From: Zunongwangia sp. HGR-M22
Lineage (GTDB): Bacteria; Bacteroidota; Bacteroidia; Flavobacteriales; Flavobacteriaceae
DNA length: 64,000 bases
Reading direction: 5' to 3'
NCBI RefSeq assembly: GCF_027594425.1
Contig: NZ_CP115159.1
Coordinates: forward strand, 2,283,001 to 2,347,000
In this document: positions 25,224-34,987 of the stretch, one piece after another
Layout of the letters: every line of letters starts with the position of its first letter
Numbering within the stretch: position 1 is the stretch's first letter
Notes under the pieces: generated by a model
The model's database searches: none
Told to the model about the DNA's origin: nothing
Seen by the model: the letters and a program-made list of their open reading frames with translations, nothing else
Made by a program: the position numbers and the translations under genes

Positions 25224-28220
25224 ATGAAAAATAATTACAAGTGCTGCAATCTTGCAGTGCTCATATCCCTATTATCCCTTTTTTTTCTGGTAAGGACAGG
25301 CAAAGTCTATAGCCAAAACACCCAAAAACAACAAATCATCTCGGGAACCATTAGCGATAAAGAGGGCTTACCCCTACCCGGCGTTAATGTGATCGTAAAA
25401 GGAACCTCAACCGGCACGATGACCAATTTGGATGGGAAGTACAGTATTCGGGCGTCCATTGGTGATACTCTACTCTACTCCTATATGGGTTACCAAACAG
25501 TAGAAAAAGAACTTACTCCTTATCTTACGGGAGACGTACGAATGCAACCTGCTAACGATGCCTTATCTGAGGTCGTTATTAACGCCGGCTATTATAATAC
25601 CACCGAGCGAGAACGCACGGGAAATATCGCAAGGGTATCAGGTGACGATTTAAAACGTCAAACTGTTATTAGTCCTATAGAGGCTCTTCAGGGAAGAATG
25701 GCGGGAGTAGAAATTACGCAAAGAGGGGGAGCCCCGGGTGGTGCCCCGATAATAAGAATAAGGGGCCAAAATAGTTTAAGAGACACACAAGATGATAATG
25801 GTAATCTACCGCTATACATTATTGATGGGGTTCCTATCAATTCTTCGCCTGTGTTTAGTTATTCTTCAAGTATATCTACTAATGGTATAGACCCTTTAAA
25901 CACCATTGGTCTTTCTAATATCGAAAGTATTGAGATTTTAAAAGATGCCGATGCTACGGCTATCTATGGTTCCAGGGGTGCTAATGGCGTCGTTTTGATT
26001 ACAACTAAAAAAGGTTATATCGGTAAAACGAGGCTTAATACAAGATTTTATACCGGTATCGGTACGGCATCTGGTAAAATGGATTTATTGAACACCACAG
26101 AATATTTAGACATCCGAAGGAGCGCTTTCTTAAATGATAATGTAGAACCTACAAACTCCAACGCTTATGATCTATTAATTTGGGATAAAAATAGGGATAC
26201 AGATTGGCAAGAGGAATTTTTTGGTGGACAAGCTGAAATTCAAAGCGCCCAGGTTACCCTTAGTGGCGGAGAAAAAAATACCTCTTTTAGATTCGGTAGC
26301 AACTTTTATAGAGAAGGTACTATATACCCGGGAGATTTAAGCTTTTGGAAACTCTCTAATTCCTTACAGGTTAACCATAACTCAGATAACAATAAGTTTA
26401 ACATTAACCTTTCAATAAACTATGGCGTAGATACCAACAACCTGCTCCATTCCCTTGGCCAATCACTGGCCTCTGCCGCCATAAACCTTCCCCCTAATGC
26501 GCCCGCCATATATAACGATGATGGATCCTTAAACTGGGAGGATTGGAGCATTGCAAATAGGGATAATCCCCTTGCAGGGCTCAATAATAGCAGTACAATT
26601 AAATCCCGTAATTTAATTTCAAACCTAAGTTTATCCTATAAACTATTCGATGGATTAGAGGTAAAAACAAGTGCGGGCTATACCAATTATACTAGTGATG
26701 AGCTTTTAAAAATGCCGCTTCGTGCTTACAATCCCGATAGTTGGGAATCCCTGGCAGCTCGATCCATTAATTCTATAATCGATCGAAATTCATGGATTAT
26801 CGAACCACAGTTAACGTACCATAAGACCATAAAAAAACATGAAGTAAACATACTTATAGGAACCACATTTCAGCAAAATAAAGATTCGAGAATTAGCCTA
26901 AGCGGATATGGATATAGTGCCGAATCCCAAATTGGGAATTTAATGAATGCTCAAGATGTTACAGTAAACAATGATCGTACGGCTGAGTATAGATATAGCG
27001 CAGTGTTTGCAAGAATGGGATATAATTGGGACAAAAAGCTGTTTTTAAACCTTACCGGTCGCCGGGACGGCTCTTCCAGATTTGGTAAAAATAATCGGTT
27101 TGCAAACTTTGGAGCCATTGGTGCTGCATGGATTTTTTCAGAAGAAAAATTTTTAGACAACCTAAGCTTTTTAAGTTTTGGGAAACTCAGGGCCAGTTAC
27201 GGGACCACAGGAAATGATCAAATAGGAGATTACGGATATCTTGATGCTTACGAAGCTACGCAGGCTCCCGGAGGATTGCTACCCTCCCAGCTTACCAATC
27301 CCAACTATTCGTGGGAAGAAAACAGAAAAACTGAAGTGGCAATCAATGTTGGGTTTATTAAAAATAAGTTGAATTTTGAATTAAGCTGGTACAAAAACAG
27401 CTCTTCTAACCAGCTTGTCGGTTTTCCTTTGCCTAGCACAACCGGTTTTAATTCCATTTTATCAAATCTTCCCGCAACAGTAGAAAATTACGGCTGGGAG
27501 CTGGTAACGGATACAAAAAATATTAGTACCGATACCTTCAAATGGCAAACAAGTTTTAACATCAGTATTCCTAAAAATAAACTGGTGGCGTTTCCAGATA
27601 TCGAACAAACGTCATACGCCAATATCTATAGGATAGGACATCCGTTAAACGTTAGTTTGCTCTATCGTTATATAGGAATTAATAGTGAAACAGGCTTATA
27701 CGAGGTAGAGGACATTAATGAAGACGGAAGCTTCGATTATGCCGACAGGCTTTCAATAAGAGACAATAGCCGAGCGTTTTACGGTGGTTTGGGGAATACA
27801 CTTATCTATAAAAACGTCACAATGCAATTCCTGTGGGAATTTGTAAAACAAAACGGTCGAAAAGCCCTATTTCAAACCGGTAATATTGGGAATATTATTA
27901 ATCAAATCGATGAAGTCACAAAGATTGATAATCTTCAAAAACCTTCTCAATTATCTGCGGCAGGACGGGCAAATACGTTAGCTGCCAACAGCGATTTTTC
28001 GACGACCGACACTTCATTTTTAAGACTAAAAACAATTTCTATCATCTATAACCTGCCCCAGACGCTTACGCAAAAGCTCGGGATAGATAAGGGTAGTTTG
28101 TTTTTAAACGGACAAAACCTTGTAACCTTTACTTCATATAAAGGATTAGATCCACAGGTATCTGGAACCTATATTCCTGTTCTTAGAACCTTTACAGCAG
28201 GAATAGAATTCAATTTTTAA
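25224..28220 (+). CDS. SusC/RagA-family TonB-dependent outer-membrane transporter
   Basis: 998 residues. Signal peptide to about residue 31 (ending GKVYSQ). CarboxypepD_reg-like domain (about 40-115: SGTISDKEGLPLPGVNVIVK), then TonB plug (about 125-240) with GRMAGVEITQRGGAPGG, LYIIDGVPI and ADATAIYGSRGANGVVLITT. A long beta-barrel follows, ending in the typical aromatic FNF. It pairs with the SusD gene 11 bp downstream to import a large ligand across the outer membrane. No glycosidase or sulfatase is nearby; the partner is an M16 protease, so a peptide substrate is more likely than a glycan (inference). Confidence 0.93.
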   Translation: MKNNYKCCNLAVLISLLSLFFLVRTGKVYSQNTQKQQIISGTISDKEGLPLPGVNVIVKGTSTGTMTNLDGKYSIRASIGDTLLYSYMGYQTVEKELTPYLTGDVRMQPANDALSEVVINAGYYNTTERERTGNIARVSGDDLKRQTVISPIEALQGRMAGVEITQRGGAPGGAPIIRIRGQNSLRDTQDDNGNLPLYIIDGVPINSSPVFSYSSSISTNGIDPLNTIGLSNIESIEILKDADATAIYGSRGANGVVLITTKKGYIGKTRLNTRFYTGIGTASGKMDLLNTTEYLDIRRSAFLNDNVEPTNSNAYDLLIWDKNRDTDWQEEFFGGQAEIQSAQVTLSGGEKNTSFRFGSNFYREGTIYPGDLSFWKLSNSLQVNHNSDNNKFNINLSINYGVDTNNLLHSLGQSLASAAINLPPNAPAIYNDDGSLNWEDWSIANRDNPLAGLNNSSTIKSRNLISNLSLSYKLFDGLEVKTSAGYTNYTSDELLKMPLRAYNPDSWESLAARSINSIIDRNSWIIEPQLTYHKTIKKHEVNILIGTTFQQNKDSRISLSGYGYSAESQIGNLMNAQDVTVNNDRTAEYRYSAVFARMGYNWDKKLFLNLTGRRDGSSRFGKNNRFANFGAIGAAWIFSEEKFLDNLSFLSFGKLRASYGTTGNDQIGDYGYLDAYEATQAPGGLLPSQLTNPNYSWEENRKTEVAINVGFIKNKLNFELSWYKNSSSNQLVGFPLPSTTGFNSILSNLPATVENYGWELVTDTKNISTDTFKWQTSFNISIPKNKLVAFPDIEQTSYANIYRIGHPLNVSLLYRYIGINSETGLYEVEDINEDGSFDYADRLSIRDNSRAFYGGLGNTLIYKNVTMQFLWEFVKQNGRKALFQTGNIGNIINQIDEVTKIDNLQKPSQLSAAGRANTLAANSDFSTTDTSFLRLKTISIIYNLPQTLTQKLGIDKGSLFLNGQNLVTFTSYKGLDPQVSGTYIPVLRTFTAGIEFNF

Positions 28221-28231
28221 AGAACATTATA

Positions 28232-29617
28232 ATGAAACGAATATTTTATATAAAAATCATCATCCTTGCCATACTAAGTACATTTCTATATGCTTGTGAA
28301 AGTTTTGTAGAAATAGACGTTCCTGATGATAAAATGGTCACAACAACTGTATTTTCGTCTACTAAGACCGCTCAAAGCGCTATGCAGGGTATTTATTATC
28401 AACTATTTAATGCTGATTTTTCTGGAGGAACTATAAATAGCATATCCGTTTTAAGCGGACTTTCAGCAGATGTATTAGAACCTATAAACCGTAATAATAC
28501 CACACTGGATCAGTTTACAGAAAATGAGCTTTTTAATGATAATCCCGGTATATTAGGGATTTGGTCCAGCAGTTATAATACCATCTATTTAGCCAACAAC
28601 CTTCTTGAAGGACTACAAAATTCAGATGCTATTCCCGAAAATGTAAGCCTTCGTTTAGAAGGTCAAGCACTGTTCATTCGCGCTTTTTGCCATTTTTACT
28701 TGGTTAATCTATTTGGAGATGTCCCTTTGGTCCTAACCACAGATTATCAAGAGAACGCATTAATTCCTCGCGAATCATCAGAGAATATTTATCATCAAAT
28801 TGTGTTAGATCTTGAACGGTCCCGAGAAATTTTAGAAGAAGATTATTTTGATAACGAAAAATATACAATCAATAAATTTGCAGCCACTTCCCTGCTGGCA
28901 AGAGTGCAATTATATCTGGAAAACTGGAATGAGGCTGAGCGGTTAAGTACTGAAGTCATTAACAGCTCCCAATATGAGTTAACGATGCTCAATGAAACCT
29001 TTCTTGCCAATTCCGATGAAGCGATATGGCAAATTTCTCCAGCCGGCCGGGGAAATATACTAACCTCAACTTCAGAGGGGTACACCTTTATCGGCACTTC
29101 TACAACCAGGATCAAACTAAACGAGAATTTTGTTTCAGACTTTAAAGATCATGATTTGCGTCTTTTAAATTGGATCGGTGAGTTTTCGAATTCCTCTAAT
29201 AAATACAGCTATGTATATAAATATAAAGATCGTTCCAGCATAAATAATATCACAGAATATGCGATGGTACTTCGCCTGGCGGAACAATTTTTAATTCGTG
29301 CAGAAGCGCGTGCTCAAATGGGAAATATATCGGGAGCTCTGGAAGATCTTAATACGATAAGGCAGCGTGCTGGATTAACGAATATTGAAGAAAGCGACAT
29401 TAATGCTTCACACACTCTAGTGGACTTTATTCTGGAAGAGCGAAAAAAAGAACTGTTTGCGGAATGGGGCCACCGCTGGTTGGATCTTAATCGCCTAAAT
29501 AAAACTAATGAGGTGCTAAACGAAAAAGAACACTGGGATACAACGGATGGACTATATCCTATACCTAGCGTTGAAAGAAGTAAAAACCCAAATCTGACTC
29601 AAAACCCTGGATATTAA
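28232..29617 (+). CDS. SusD/RagB-family outer-membrane lipoprotein
   Basis: 461 residues. Lipoprotein signal with lipobox LYAC (Cys at about residue 22). SusD-like TPR fold motifs: GQALFIRAFCHFYLVNLFGDVPLV, the LEDLNTIRQRAGL region, and the C-terminal ERKKELFAEWGHRWLDLNR. It is the surface ligand-binding lid of the SusC transporter, and the tight spacing indicates one operon with SusC and the following protease. Confidence 0.93.
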   Translation: MKRIFYIKIIILAILSTFLYACESFVEIDVPDDKMVTTTVFSSTKTAQSAMQGIYYQLFNADFSGGTINSISVLSGLSADVLEPINRNNTTLDQFTENELFNDNPGILGIWSSSYNTIYLANNLLEGLQNSDAIPENVSLRLEGQALFIRAFCHFYLVNLFGDVPLVLTTDYQENALIPRESSENIYHQIVLDLERSREILEEDYFDNEKYTINKFAATSLLARVQLYLENWNEAERLSTEVINSSQYELTMLNETFLANSDEAIWQISPAGRGNILTSTSEGYTFIGTSTTRIKLNENFVSDFKDHDLRLLNWIGEFSNSSNKYSYVYKYKDRSSINNITEYAMVLRLAEQFLIRAEARAQMGNISGALEDLNTIRQRAGLTNIEESDINASHTLVDFILEERKKELFAEWGHRWLDLNRLNKTNEVLNEKEHWDTTDGLYPIPSVERSKNPNLTQNPGY

Positions 29618-29627
29618 ATTTCTCACT

Positions 29628-32492
29628 ATGCATCTAAACGTATATAAATACTTTTATTTTCTAAGTCTCTTGATGGCTTTAGGGACAAATGCTCAAACTA
29701 CAAATGAAGTCAGCTTCCAGAACGATTCACTGAATACGAACTTTATGTATGAAAAATTACAAAACGGCTTTTCTTTTTACGTAAAACCTCTTGAAAAGCA
29801 TAGCAAAAAAATACATTTAAAGTTATTCATCAAAGGTGGAGGTTCTCAGGAAAAACCTAAGGAGCGACAATTAACTCATGCTGTAGAACATTTAGTCACC
29901 AAGGGAAGCACTCATTTCCCAAAAGGAATGAAAGATTATGAGAAATTAGAAGGGAAGGGCATTAAAATTAGTCACATAAGTCCCGGAGCAAATCATACCG
30001 AATACAACTTGATCGTGCCCGCAAATAACAGGGAAGCTATTTATACAGCATTACTATTTTATCGGGATATACTCTTTGAAGCTTATTTTAGAAAAAAAGA
30101 TATAGCATCGGAAAAAGAGGTTCTCAAACAAGAACACATTATCAGAAGCAATGATTATAACAAAGAAGACTCGTTGAATTTTGAACTGCGTTCTAGAATA
30201 ACACCTTGCATTTCGAACAACGGCAATCTTATGTCCATATATCAAAACCTGAACAGGAGGAAACTTAAAGCATTTTATAGAAAATGGTATAGGCCCGATT
30301 TAGCAGTAATTATAGCCAGTGGAGATGTGCGTAGCGATTCCGAATTTATTAAGAAAACAATAAAAGAACTTTATTCGAAACTGAAAAATCCGGGGAAGAA
30401 ACCAAAAATTCTTAATTGTGATTCCATTTACCTGAATCAACCCGAAAAATTCATAGTTCTGGATAATAGTGTGACACAAAACAGAAACAACGAATCATGG
30501 GTACAGATAAAATTATATTACCGAATTAAGAATACGCTGGAAAATTCGAATACATTTCAAAACACTAAAGAAAAAATGCTGTGGAATAGTATTACCCAGG
30601 TCTTGAATAGGCGTTTTAAAGAAGCTTCTAACTCTTATACAGCAAAGAAATACAACCTCTTTTCTAGACATACCATGCGAGGTAAACCGGCCTTTGAATT
30701 AAACCTAAATGCGCAATCAGGACAAGAATTCGTTGCTTTAACAGAGGTGATTCATCAATTAAAACAATTAAAAGAATATGGTATACTTGAAAATGAGTGG
30801 CAATTGGCAAAGAAAAATCTGCTCGAAGAAATGAATAGAGAAGATCGTTCCAAATCATTTTACTGGCAAAATCAAGTTGTGGCTCATGAGACCCAAGGGG
30901 ATGTGTTAGAGGAAACACAATTATTACGCAAGGAAGAATGGTTATACCATTGCAAACTTAAAGAAGCCAACAGTCACATTAAAAAAATGATTCCTGTTTT
31001 ACCTGATGACATAGGTATTTTGGCTATGAAAACGAGTAAAGCTTTTACGTTAACTCGAGAAAATTTAATACAAGAGATAGCAAATATCTGGGATAAACCT
31101 GTTGCTCCCTATAAACAACCAGAAATACCCAGCCATTTAATAAATCCAGATACCATAGCAAATTTTAATACAGGAAATTACACGTTATTAAAGACCGAGA
31201 AAACCGGAGAAAAGATCTATAAATTATCAAACGGAGCTCATATCATTCTTAAAAACTATACGCCTTCCAACGGCTATGATAAAGAAAGAATTATAATCCA
31301 TGGTTTTAGAAACAAAGGGGCATCATCTTATTCGCCTAAAGACTATTTTTCGGCTGTAAATGCCCCAAAAATAGTGAAACATTCAGGTGTAGGGGTATTC
31401 GATAAATTTACATTGGATAGCTTTTTAAAAAATACAAGCTTTTGGCAGGGAGTTCACCCCTACATTGATTTCAATGAATCAGGGATAAAAGGAAGCGTCA
31501 AACTAAGTGAGTTGGAAACCTTCCTTCAATTACTATATCTTACTCTCAATGATATAAGAAAGGATTATAGCGCATTCACCAATTGGAAAAAAATACAAAA
31601 AAAGTTCTATCAAAATCCTCCTACAAGCCGATTTTATTCAGATCTAAACGATGGCATCATAGATTTTTTTGGTCATCAAATAGATCACTATTCAGGATAT
31701 CGCGCACTCGAAGGAATCGACAGTACGAGTTTTCACAAATCTTATGAGATATATAAAAATCTATTTAGGGATCCCTCTGCATTTACATTTATAGTGACTG
31801 GCAGTTTTAATGAAAAACAAATCATTGGATTACTAAATAATTATATAGGTAAGATCCCTAAAAACGAATCCGAATTCTCGGAAAAACAACATATGGAATT
31901 TAATTTTCCAAAAGGACCTGTCTATAAAGAGCTGAACACTCCCCTTCCCTACGCGAATGCAAAATACGCCGCATGGTTCATTAACCCCATAAAAAGCAGT
32001 AAAGCGGTGTGGAAAGAAGAAATCTTATTGCAAATTCTTGGACAGTTAACCAATCAAAAAATAAGTCAGCTTCGATATAAAGAAAAATTCGCCGTATATT
32101 CTAGTGGTGCAAACGGTAAGTATGAACCGCAATCCGGTATGCTAAAAGTCAATGTTTATATTGATTGTAAGCCCTCAGAACTTGAAATTATTAGAAAAAA
32201 ATGCCAGGTATATTATCAACAACTAAAAGAGGGTGATTTTTCTGAGCAATATCTTAGGGACGCTAAAAAAAAGGTACTATCACTTCATAGTAAAAATCAC
32301 AACCATGAAAATAAAAACATGAATGAATTATTATATCTTAAATATAGATATGACCAAGTATATCCAGAATTTGAAAGAGTTTCTGCTTTTATAGAGGATC
32401 TTAGTAAAAAAGATCTTATAAATACAGCCGGAATCTATTTTCAGGATAACAATACTTATGAGTTTGTGTTACGAGAAAACAATGACCTGTAA
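29628..32492 (+). CDS. Two-unit M16-family zinc protease (PqqL-like architecture)
   Basis: 954 residues with a signal peptide (LMALGTNA). First M16 unit with inverted zinc motif HAVEH at residues 84-88, and a downstream Glu in the SEKEVLKQEH helix. A second M16 half (about 500-954) lacks an HxxEH motif, as in fused M16B enzymes. Third gene of the SusC-SusD operon (10-bp gap). Such SusCD-protease clusters are likely peptide import and degradation systems. A strong terminator follows 15 bp after the stop. Confidence 0.85.
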   Translation: MHLNVYKYFYFLSLLMALGTNAQTTNEVSFQNDSLNTNFMYEKLQNGFSFYVKPLEKHSKKIHLKLFIKGGGSQEKPKERQLTHAVEHLVTKGSTHFPKGMKDYEKLEGKGIKISHISPGANHTEYNLIVPANNREAIYTALLFYRDILFEAYFRKKDIASEKEVLKQEHIIRSNDYNKEDSLNFELRSRITPCISNNGNLMSIYQNLNRRKLKAFYRKWYRPDLAVIIASGDVRSDSEFIKKTIKELYSKLKNPGKKPKILNCDSIYLNQPEKFIVLDNSVTQNRNNESWVQIKLYYRIKNTLENSNTFQNTKEKMLWNSITQVLNRRFKEASNSYTAKKYNLFSRHTMRGKPAFELNLNAQSGQEFVALTEVIHQLKQLKEYGILENEWQLAKKNLLEEMNREDRSKSFYWQNQVVAHETQGDVLEETQLLRKEEWLYHCKLKEANSHIKKMIPVLPDDIGILAMKTSKAFTLTRENLIQEIANIWDKPVAPYKQPEIPSHLINPDTIANFNTGNYTLLKTEKTGEKIYKLSNGAHIILKNYTPSNGYDKERIIIHGFRNKGASSYSPKDYFSAVNAPKIVKHSGVGVFDKFTLDSFLKNTSFWQGVHPYIDFNESGIKGSVKLSELETFLQLLYLTLNDIRKDYSAFTNWKKIQKKFYQNPPTSRFYSDLNDGIIDFFGHQIDHYSGYRALEGIDSTSFHKSYEIYKNLFRDPSAFTFIVTGSFNEKQIIGLLNNYIGKIPKNESEFSEKQHMEFNFPKGPVYKELNTPLPYANAKYAAWFINPIKSSKAVWKEEILLQILGQLTNQKISQLRYKEKFAVYSSGANGKYEPQSGMLKVNVYIDCKPSELEIIRKKCQVYYQQLKEGDFSEQYLRDAKKKVLSLHSKNHNHENKNMNELLYLKYRYDQVYPEFERVSAFIEDLSKKDLINTAGIYFQDNNTYEFVLRENNDL

Positions 32493-32507
32493 ATAGGATA
32501 AAAATAA

Positions 32508-32536
32508 GAATACCGGCGTTTGCCGGTATTCTTTTT
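32508..32536 (+). terminator. Intrinsic terminator after the SusC-SusD-M16 operon
   Basis: GAATACCGGC-GTTT-GCCGGTATTC, a perfect 10-bp stem with a 4-nt loop, followed by TTTTT. Convergent genes on both sides suggest it serves mainly the plus strand; the upstream A-run is short. Confidence 0.85.
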
Positions 32537-32552
32537 CTAATAGATGAATTGA

Positions 32553-32819
32553 TTAGTCTATTAAAATGGCCTCGCCGCTTCCTGGACGTTCTGTTTCTAA
32601 ATCTGAATCATAGACTTGATATTCTTGTCCGTTTTCAGAAAACTTCACTAAACAAGCATTTTCTTCTTGTGTATCACAACTAACGCTTACTTGTTCCCAG
32701 GTATTATTCCTAAACACGTAACCGGTAGATTGTTCTGCAACAAAATTACTTGATGCAAAGGACATTCCTATGGCACAGATAAATGCCATTAACGGTAATA
32801 TTAACTTTTTACTTTTCAT
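32553..32819 (-). CDS. DUF6520-type small secreted protein
   Basis: 88 residues with a clear Sec signal (LILPLMAFICAIGMSFA). The mature part is short, acidic and has two Cys (VSCDTQEENAC), ending in an acidic tail. It matches the small DUF6520 proteins of Bacteroidetes by pattern. Role unknown. It lies upstream, in opposite orientation to the SusCD-M16 operon, and shares orientation with the MauE-like gene to its right, so the three could process or move a small peptide (speculative). Confidence 0.6.
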   Translation of the reverse strand: MKSKKLILPLMAFICAIGMSFASSNFVAEQSTGYVFRNNTWEQVSVSCDTQEENACLVKFSENGQEYQVYDSDLETERPGSGEAILID

Positions 32820-32905
32820 AATATAAAGTTTTAAAATTCATTAAAATGCCTACTTTTTTTTTCAGGTGTTCGGCCTCCATTCCTGTCTTCATCGCGATAA
32901 AATCT

Positions 32906-33376
32906 TTATTTCTTATGATTATTTTCAAGGTATAATCCGCCAGAGGCCAATACTAGACTTATACTATTCAGTAGCAAATGTTGCTTCCAGCTGAGAAGGC
33001 TTATGATACCTCCACACGTACAGGGTTGATGCGGACTTACAAATACAATCCATAACGTATAAGCAGTGAATAGGGCCAGTAGTATAATACTACTTAATAA
33101 TCCAATTTTTCGAAAGTCCTCAAATATAATGGTAGCGGCAATACCTATTTCAGCCAAAGGAATGAACCAGGAAAATACTTCGCCATTTTGTTTCGAAAGA
33201 AATAAGGGAGCATTCCTTAAGGTCGTAAAAAGCGCATTGGTATCTAACAGTTTTGAAAAACCGGTATATGCAAATAATAGAATTAAATATAGAGCAATAG
33301 TAACTCTAAAAAAGTTTCTTATTGATCCATTGAATTGCCAATGATATTGATTAGGTATTCCTGTCATTTCTCTCAA
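32906..33376 (-). CDS. MauE/DoxX-like redox-associated membrane protein
   Basis: 156 residues with about four membrane helices (near 24-44, 70-90, 95-115, 130-150). Motif TGFSKLLD in the first helix end, and a CTCGG Cys pair in the third loop, as in MauE/DoxX relatives that support disulphide or quinone redox steps. It is followed on the same strand by the DUF6520 gene after an 86-bp gap. Possible partner in oxidising the Cys-containing DUF6520 product (inference). Confidence 0.7.
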   Translation of the reverse strand: MREMTGIPNQYHWQFNGSIRNFFRVTIALYLILLFAYTGFSKLLDTNALFTTLRNAPLFLSKQNGEVFSWFIPLAEIGIAATIIFEDFRKIGLLSSIILLALFTAYTLWIVFVSPHQPCTCGGIISLLSWKQHLLLNSISLVLASGGLYLENNHKK

Positions 33377-33468
33377 AGATTTTTAAATTCTATGAGTTAA
33401 AGTTCCCTATAATATGTCTAAAACATTTGCCTGAAACCATTTTCAATTTGAACGAAGGACTATAATTT

Positions 33469-34386
33469 TTATAATTCTCTAATTTTACTTGGTGGGATAC
33501 CAAAGTGTTTCTTGAAAGATCTGGAAAAATGGGCTAAACTAATAAAACCACATTCTTCTGAAATTTCACTTATGGATAATGAAGTATCCCTGATAAGAAA
33601 ATAGGCTTTCTCTAAACGTTTACGAAGATGATATTCGTTGATAGATTCATCGTAGGTTCTCCTAAACATTAAGGTCATTTTACTTACGCTGGTTCCCACC
33701 TCCCTGGCAATCACAGACAATTTTGGTAGGGGACGATCCAATCTTTTAGTGATATAGGCATGGAGTTTTCTAACCAAATCCCGTTGATCCTTTAAAAGAA
33801 GACTACGGTATTCACTTGGATATTTAATTTGTCCCTCCTTATGGTCTTTCAACTCATTTTTGAGACGCTCATTACAATATACCGCCTTAAAAACAGAAAG
33901 ACAATACCCAGATTGTTCTTCTGAAATTAGAGGGTGAAGATAGCCATACCCTAACCATGAATACCCGCAATGATGCTTCAACTCAATTTTAATTGGAATT
34001 CTGTATTGCCCTACGTCACTCATAAATTTATCCAACTGCTCATTTAATCCAATACGGTCCCCCAGTATAAACTTCAACGGTTGTTCCAAAAGATGTTCAT
34101 TTTTATACATCAGTATTTTTCCAACATTTTCAGAAAAAGATGTAATATGTAAGTTTTTATCGAGATTAATAACCATATTTTCAATGACTTCTTTACTTTT
34201 TTCATGATTAATCTGATGCACTACAGTATTTATTTCTTCAACCATAATATTAAGGGATATCGCAATTTGTTCGAGTTCATCTTTCTGATTTCGAAGAGGC
34301 AAAATATAGGTATAGTTCCCAAGCGTGATTTCTGTAATAAAATTAAGAATCTCCTTTACCCTTGCCTTAAAAGTCGGGATATTCAT
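33469..34386 (-). CDS. PAS-AraC-family transcriptional regulator
   Basis: 305 residues. N-terminal HAMP-like helix pair (about 15-50), a PAS-like domain (about 65-165; MVINLDKNLHITSFSENVGKIL), then an AraC HTH pair (about 215-305: VIAREVGTSVSKMTLMFRRT, ISEISEECGFISLAHFSRSFKKHFG). No membrane segments, so a cytoplasmic sensor. It lies 19 bp after the DUF7793 gene and is in one operon with it, divergent from the alpha-oxoamine synthase gene which it may control. Confidence 0.8.
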   Translation of the reverse strand: MNIPTFKARVKEILNFITEITLGNYTYILPLRNQKDELEQIAISLNIMVEEINTVVHQINHEKSKEVIENMVINLDKNLHITSFSENVGKILMYKNEHLLEQPLKFILGDRIGLNEQLDKFMSDVGQYRIPIKIELKHHCGYSWLGYGYLHPLISEEQSGYCLSVFKAVYCNERLKNELKDHKEGQIKYPSEYRSLLLKDQRDLVRKLHAYITKRLDRPLPKLSVIAREVGTSVSKMTLMFRRTYDESINEYHLRKRLEKAYFLIRDTSLSISEISEECGFISLAHFSRSFKKHFGIPPSKIREL

Positions 34387-34405
34387 AATCTGGGGTTTTA
34401 TTAAG

Positions 34406-34774
34406 TTATTTAAATCGCTTCAAAAAGCTTAAAGCTTCCGCAGTCGTAGTAAAAGCCCTGGTGGGGACTGTAGGCTTACTAATTTTCATAAAGGCTGCTA
34501 CCATAGTTCCGGAATACGCTTCTTCCATAACAAATGCAATGGCTAATGCTTTCAGGCAGCCGGTTACGGCCATATACTCCCGTGCTGCTTTGCTCGAGAA
34601 TTTCAGTTGTCTTATATCACATAAAATTGGATATGTTTCTCCTTGCTGAAGCCGCAATCTCGCTTTCACCACAGCCTTTGCTTCATTTAAATCCAGAATG
34701 ATATTGGGTTTATATATGAAATTTAGAATACCCTCCTCAATCCAGAAGTGTGCATAATCTTCACCTTTAAACAT
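34406..34774 (-). CDS. DUF7793/STAS-like small protein
   Basis: 122 residues with an alternating beta-alpha pattern like SpoIIAA/STAS domains (NIILDLNEAKAVVKARLRLQ, YPILCDIRQLKFSSKAAREYM, RAFTTTAEALSFLKRF). Such proteins often act as phosphorylatable or ligand-binding switches. It heads the regulator operon and is divergent from the AOS-GNAT gene across 213 bp. The exact family name is by pattern only. Confidence 0.6.
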   Translation of the reverse strand: MFKGEDYAHFWIEEGILNFIYKPNIILDLNEAKAVVKARLRLQQGETYPILCDIRQLKFSSKAAREYMAVTGCLKALAIAFVMEEAYSGTMVAAFMKISKPTVPTRAFTTTAEALSFLKRFK

Positions 34775-34987
34775 TTGTATCCCTATTTCCTCTACAAAAA
34801 TAATAAAAAATTGATAACCTTAATTTAACATTGAGAATCAAGAAATGATAACATTCCATATAAAACCTTGGCAAATAACCCCATTTGACTTTAAATTTTA
34901 TGATTTGCCTACAAGACCATATAAATGTTTTGACTGGAAAATAAAGCTGTTGTTTTTTTAGCTTAATAGGAATTTAAAAGATGACGT

